Below, piece by piece: positions 5,931 to 8,000 of a stretch of 8,000 bases of DNA. The position numbers and the translations under genes are program-made. The stretch's first letter is position 1, and each line of letters starts with the position of its first letter. Under the pieces are notes generated by a model. It was not told the origin of the DNA, ran no database searches, and worked only from the letters and a program-made list of their open reading frames with translations. Source of the DNA: Patescibacteria group bacterium (GTDB lineage: Bacteria; Patescibacteriota; Patescibacteriia; 2-12-FULL-60-25); assembly GCA_018824765.1 (NCBI GenBank), contig JAHJFW010000086.1, positions 1-8,000 of the forward strand. Reading direction: 5' to 3'.

Positions 5931-5995
5931 CTTTACTAGTTAAATTAATTTTTATAAATAGTAGTAGTAATAAGGGGTGTGTGTAGTGTGGAAAG
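5931..5995 (-). other. oriC: Origin unwinding element: AT-rich tract, DnaA-trios, G run, two DnaA-box-like 9-mers
   Basis: Read on the minus strand from 5995: CTTTCCACA (5995-5987) abuts CTACACACA (5986-5978), each with two mismatches to TTWTNCACA. A CCCC (5977-5974) follows, then TTA TTA CTA CTA CTA (5973-5959), then an AT-rich stretch to about 5931. The order box, GC cluster, trio triplets and AT-rich DUE is that of the basal unwinding system defined at Bacillus subtilis oriC, where DnaA loads on the single strand along 3'-GAT-5' triplets. The position between dnaA and dnaN, with the AT-rich side facing dnaN, also agrees. The boxes are degenerate, so the trios and placement carry most of the weight. 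Confidence 0.75.
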
Positions 5996-6035
5996 ATGGG
6001 GTTAGTTGAATTTTAACGGGGCTTATTTGATAATT

Positions 6036-6091
6036 TATTCCACATGGAGGGGTGCTTGATTTGTGGTTAAAGCGATGTCGCTTGTGGATGA
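6036..6091. promoter_or_regulatory. Cluster of near-consensus DnaA boxes between dnaA and dnaN
   Basis: Three 9-mers each have one mismatch to TTWTNCACA: TATTCCACA (6036-6044, plus), TTAACCACA (6070-6062, minus) and TCATCCACA (6091-6083, minus). The last two share orientation and are 21 bp apart start to start, about two helical turns. A further TTATCCAGA (6155-6163, plus) overlaps the dnaA stop. They would support DnaA assembly beside the unwinding element. No perfect box occurs in this gap. Confidence 0.6.
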
Positions 6092-6154
6092 AAAATTACT
6101 AGAGATAAAAGGCAGCACAGTTAAATCACAAATCAACATCAACTTGTCTGCAGG

Positions 6155-7549
6155 TTATCCAGAAGCGCCCGAGTACAATTTTTCACGGATTAAGGAAAGG
6201 TCTCGCTTGAGTTGTTCGTCGGTTTTAATTAATTCTGCGATTTTTGAACAGGCGTGCATGGCGGTTGTGTGATCGCGACCACCGAGATGATTGCCTATAT
6301 GCGGGTAAGAACATTTAGCCTCGTGCCTTAAAAGATACATCGCAACTTGCCGCGGGAAAGCCAAGCGCTGTTCGCGGCATTTCCCTAAAAGATCTTCGTG
6401 GCTGATGTCAAAATAGTGGGTTACTATTTCCAATAGGCGTTTTGGCGAGATTGTTCTTTTTGGAATGGAAGGCAAGTAGCTCTGCAATAGGCATTGGACC
6501 GACTCCAGTGTTGGCGGGGTGTTTTTAAATTGATGGTACGCAAGGATTTTATTCAAAGCACCCTCCAGTTCCCTGACATTAGATTGGATGGTGCCGGCAA
6601 TGTAATTCATTATCTCGCTGGCTAGGGGTGTGTTTTTCGCTTTTAATTTGGAATCCAGAATTGCCACGCGAGTTTCAAAATCGGGGCAGGAAATATCAGC
6701 GATCATCCCCCATTCAAAACGGGACAACAGCCGGCTTTCCAATGCTTGGATATCCTTAGGAGAGCGATCCGAAGTGATGACTATCTGCTTATTTGTTTGG
6801 TGTAGCGCATTAAAGGTATGAAAAAACTCCTCCTGTGTCCCCTCTTTTCCTGTTATAAACTGGATGTCGTCCACCAAAAGAAGATCGGCGTTACGGTAAG
6901 TATCTTTAAAATCTTTAATTCGTCCGCCCCTGACCGCCTGTATAAACTCATTTGTAAATGTTTCACAGGTTACGTAAATCACTTTTTGCTCTGGCGCCAC
7001 AGACTTCAAATGGCTGCCAATGGCATGGAGTAGGTGGGTTTTTCCCAAACCAGAACCCCCGTAAACAAACAGAGGATTGTAAGTGGCCCCGGGTTTTGTT
7101 GCTACTGCCATGGCTGCCGCGTGAGCCAATTCGTTGGTTTTTCCGACGACGAAATTATTAAAAGTGTAACGCGGATTGAGACAGGAATCTGTTTTTGGCT
7201 CAGTAGTGGCGTTAATATCAGCACTAACCTCCATGGAAAAGGCTTCCGGTTGCTTATTTGCTGTGACATCATGATCAAAACCTGGGATTGGCGAAGTATT
7301 TTTTACCTCAACCTTATAGCAAACCTCCCTAATACCGTTTGAACCGACGCTCCTCAAGGCCTTTAATATGGAATCATGGTATTTTTTTTCCAACCAAGCC
7401 TTGGTAAAGGTGTTGGGCACGCAGATTACAGCACGCTCATTGTCCATTGAGGAGATGTAGGTGTTTTTAAACCACGTTGTAAAATTGGCTTTTGAGAGAG
7501 TTAGTTCAAGCTCTCCCAGAGCGGCCTGCCAAGTTTCGGCAAAGTCCAT
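6155..7549 (-). CDS. dnaA: Chromosomal replication initiator protein DnaA
   Basis: This 464-residue protein, typical for DnaA, binds DnaA boxes and melts the origin in its ATP form. Domain I (about 1-85) begins MDFAETWQAALGELEL. A short variable linker follows (about 86-125). The AAA+ domain III has Walker A GGSGLGKT (164-171), Walker B LLLVDD (223-228), sensor 1 TSD (259-261), the arginine-finger region LESRLLSRFEWG (R277) and sensor 2 NVRELEGAL (324-332). Domain IV carries the DNA-binding signature GGRDHTTAMHACSKI (423-437). The ATG at 7547-7549 matches the usual domain I start. A TTG at 7616-7618 would add 23 residues unlike the family. No Shine-Dalgarno sequence is visible. A perfect DnaA box lies 72 bp upstream, suggesting autoregulation. 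Confidence 0.97.
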   Translation of the reverse strand: MDFAETWQAALGELELTLSKANFTTWFKNTYISSMDNERAVICVPNTFTKAWLEKKYHDSILKALRSVGSNGIREVCYKVEVKNTSPIPGFDHDVTANKQPEAFSMEVSADINATTEPKTDSCLNPRYTFNNFVVGKTNELAHAAAMAVATKPGATYNPLFVYGGSGLGKTHLLHAIGSHLKSVAPEQKVIYVTCETFTNEFIQAVRGGRIKDFKDTYRNADLLLVDDIQFITGKEGTQEEFFHTFNALHQTNKQIVITSDRSPKDIQALESRLLSRFEWGMIADISCPDFETRVAILDSKLKAKNTPLASEIMNYIAGTIQSNVRELEGALNKILAYHQFKNTPPTLESVQCLLQSYLPSIPKRTISPKRLLEIVTHYFDISHEDLLGKCREQRLAFPRQVAMYLLRHEAKCSYPHIGNHLGGRDHTTAMHACSKIAELIKTDEQLKRDLSLIREKLYSGASG

Positions 7550-7621
7550 AGATATAAAAATGAAGAACGATGAATATTTTAACTCATAGATATCAACAGC
7601 ACGTCGTATATAAGTCAAACC

Positions 7622-7641
7622 TGTGGATAAAAAGTGGATAG
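7622..7641 (-). promoter_or_regulatory. Perfect DnaA box plus a degenerate neighbour, upstream of dnaA
   Basis: TTATCCACA occurs on the minus strand at 7630-7622 and is the only exact consensus box in the window. CTATCCACT (7641-7633, two mismatches) lies in the same orientation 11 bp away, about one helical turn. The site is just upstream of a weak TTGACT (7617-7612) that could be a dnaA -35, so it may serve autoregulation as well as origin function. Confidence 0.7.
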
Positions 7642-7757
7642 ATTTGTATTTTATTACTTTTTTTAAAATAGAATAAACTATACAAATGGCAATCTTTGGG
7701 CACGAATACGATGTTTATTTGTCTATTTTTTAGGTTCACGTAATGCAAAAGCTATTT

Positions 7758-7766
7758 TTATCCACT
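7758..7766 (+). promoter_or_regulatory. DnaA box, one mismatch
   Basis: TTATCCACT differs from TTATCCACA only at the last base and points the opposite way to the box at 7622-7630. With the AT-rich stretch 7642-7690 between them, it marks a second DnaA-binding region on the far side of dnaA. Confidence 0.5.
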
Positions 7767-7804
7767 TACAAGCTTAAGAAGGGTGGCTTGTAATAGTGCA
7801 AGCC
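7766..7804 (+). other. Two mutually exclusive hairpins in the region upstream of dnaA
   Basis: TTACAAGC (7766-7773) pairs perfectly with GCTTGTAA (7786-7793). GGCTTG (7785-7790) pairs with CAAGCC (7799-7804). They share 7786-7790, so only one can form at a time. The second is followed by the T-rich CTATTTTATT. This could be a switch in a rightward transcript or a structural element of the origin. The rest of the gap 7642-8000 shows no gene. Confidence 0.4.
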
Positions 7805-7903
7805 CTATTTTATTCATTGCGGTCGTTAGTATTTTTCTTATAGCCACGATAAGGCGAATCCTGCGCGCCATGGCCATTCAATTTTCGGATTACGGTTGCT
7901 TGA

Positions 7904-7932
7904 TTGACAAAAAAACGCCAAAATGATAACTT
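7904..7932 (+). promoter_or_regulatory. Candidate rightward promoter leading out of the window
   Basis: TTGACA (7904-7909) is a perfect -35. The -10 is weak: TAACTT at 17-bp spacing (7927-7932) with an upstream TG, or GATAAC (7925-7930) at 15-bp spacing. No start codon with a credible frame follows before 8000. In many bacteria rpmH lies divergent from dnaA, so that gene may begin beyond the window. Confidence 0.3.
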
Positions 7933-8000
7933 TTCTTGGCTTAAATTAAGTCTTTTCCGGGATTTTAAGTAAGAAAAACAATCACGAGCCTGATATTTCA

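Noticed and set aside
6063..6272. 69-codon plus-strand open frame between and over dnaA
   Set aside because: It overlaps the dnaA 3' end antisense and the DnaA-box cluster, and starts at a weak GTG.
7550..7618. TTG start extending DnaA by 23 residues
   Set aside because: The extension is unlike any DnaA N-terminus, and the ATG at 7549 gives a standard domain I.

Overview
The window looks like a chromosomal replication-origin region of a bacterium. The origin genes dnaA and dnaN lie side by side on the minus strand, with the likely origin in the gap between them. Three things suggest a Patescibacteria (CPR)-type genome: several genes have weak or no Shine-Dalgarno sequence, the noncoding gaps are rich in palindromic repeats, and the small secreted 3D-domain protein and Ig-tailed class A penicillin-binding protein resemble CPR versions. 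This lineage call is an inference from style and recalled family variants, not a placement.

Layout. Positions 1-114 (minus) hold the first 38 codons of a glycerophosphodiester phosphodiesterase-like protein that runs off the window. A plus-strand promoter candidate (169-196) precedes a broken tRNA-Cys copy (219-357), which carries an 84-bp insertion in its D-loop and lacks its 3' end. An intact tRNA-Cys (371-445) and a terminator hairpin follow. Positions 482-1009 hold no credible gene. They contain a 9-bp tandem repeat (526-561), a 181-bp palindrome (606-786) and a nested inverted repeat (877-998). A secreted 3D (double-psi beta-barrel) protein lies at 1049-1648 on the minus strand. It has a near-consensus promoter at 1711-1739, a terminator-like hairpin in its leader and a terminator after its stop. 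Divergent from it, 1791-4652 (plus) encodes a bifunctional class A penicillin-binding protein with two Ig-like domains at its C-terminus.

That gene converges on dnaN (4784-5920, minus) across a 131-bp gap holding a GC-rich hairpin. The 234-bp gap between dnaN and dnaA contains an ordered series: an AT-rich tract, five DnaA-trio triplets, a GGGG run, two abutting degenerate DnaA-box 9-mers and further near-consensus boxes. This is the arrangement of the basal unwinding system described in Bacillus subtilis. dnaA follows at 6155-7549 (minus). Positions 7550-8000 have no gene but hold one perfect DnaA box, a near-perfect one, competing hairpins and a weak rightward promoter.

Two themes run through the window: replication initiation (dnaA, dnaN and DnaA boxes on both sides of dnaA) and cell-wall work (peptidoglycan polymerase next to a secreted wall-associated domain protein). 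No phage, insertion-sequence transposase or CRISPR array was found. The most distinctive observations are the origin architecture, the interrupted tRNA-Cys duplicate and the long palindrome.
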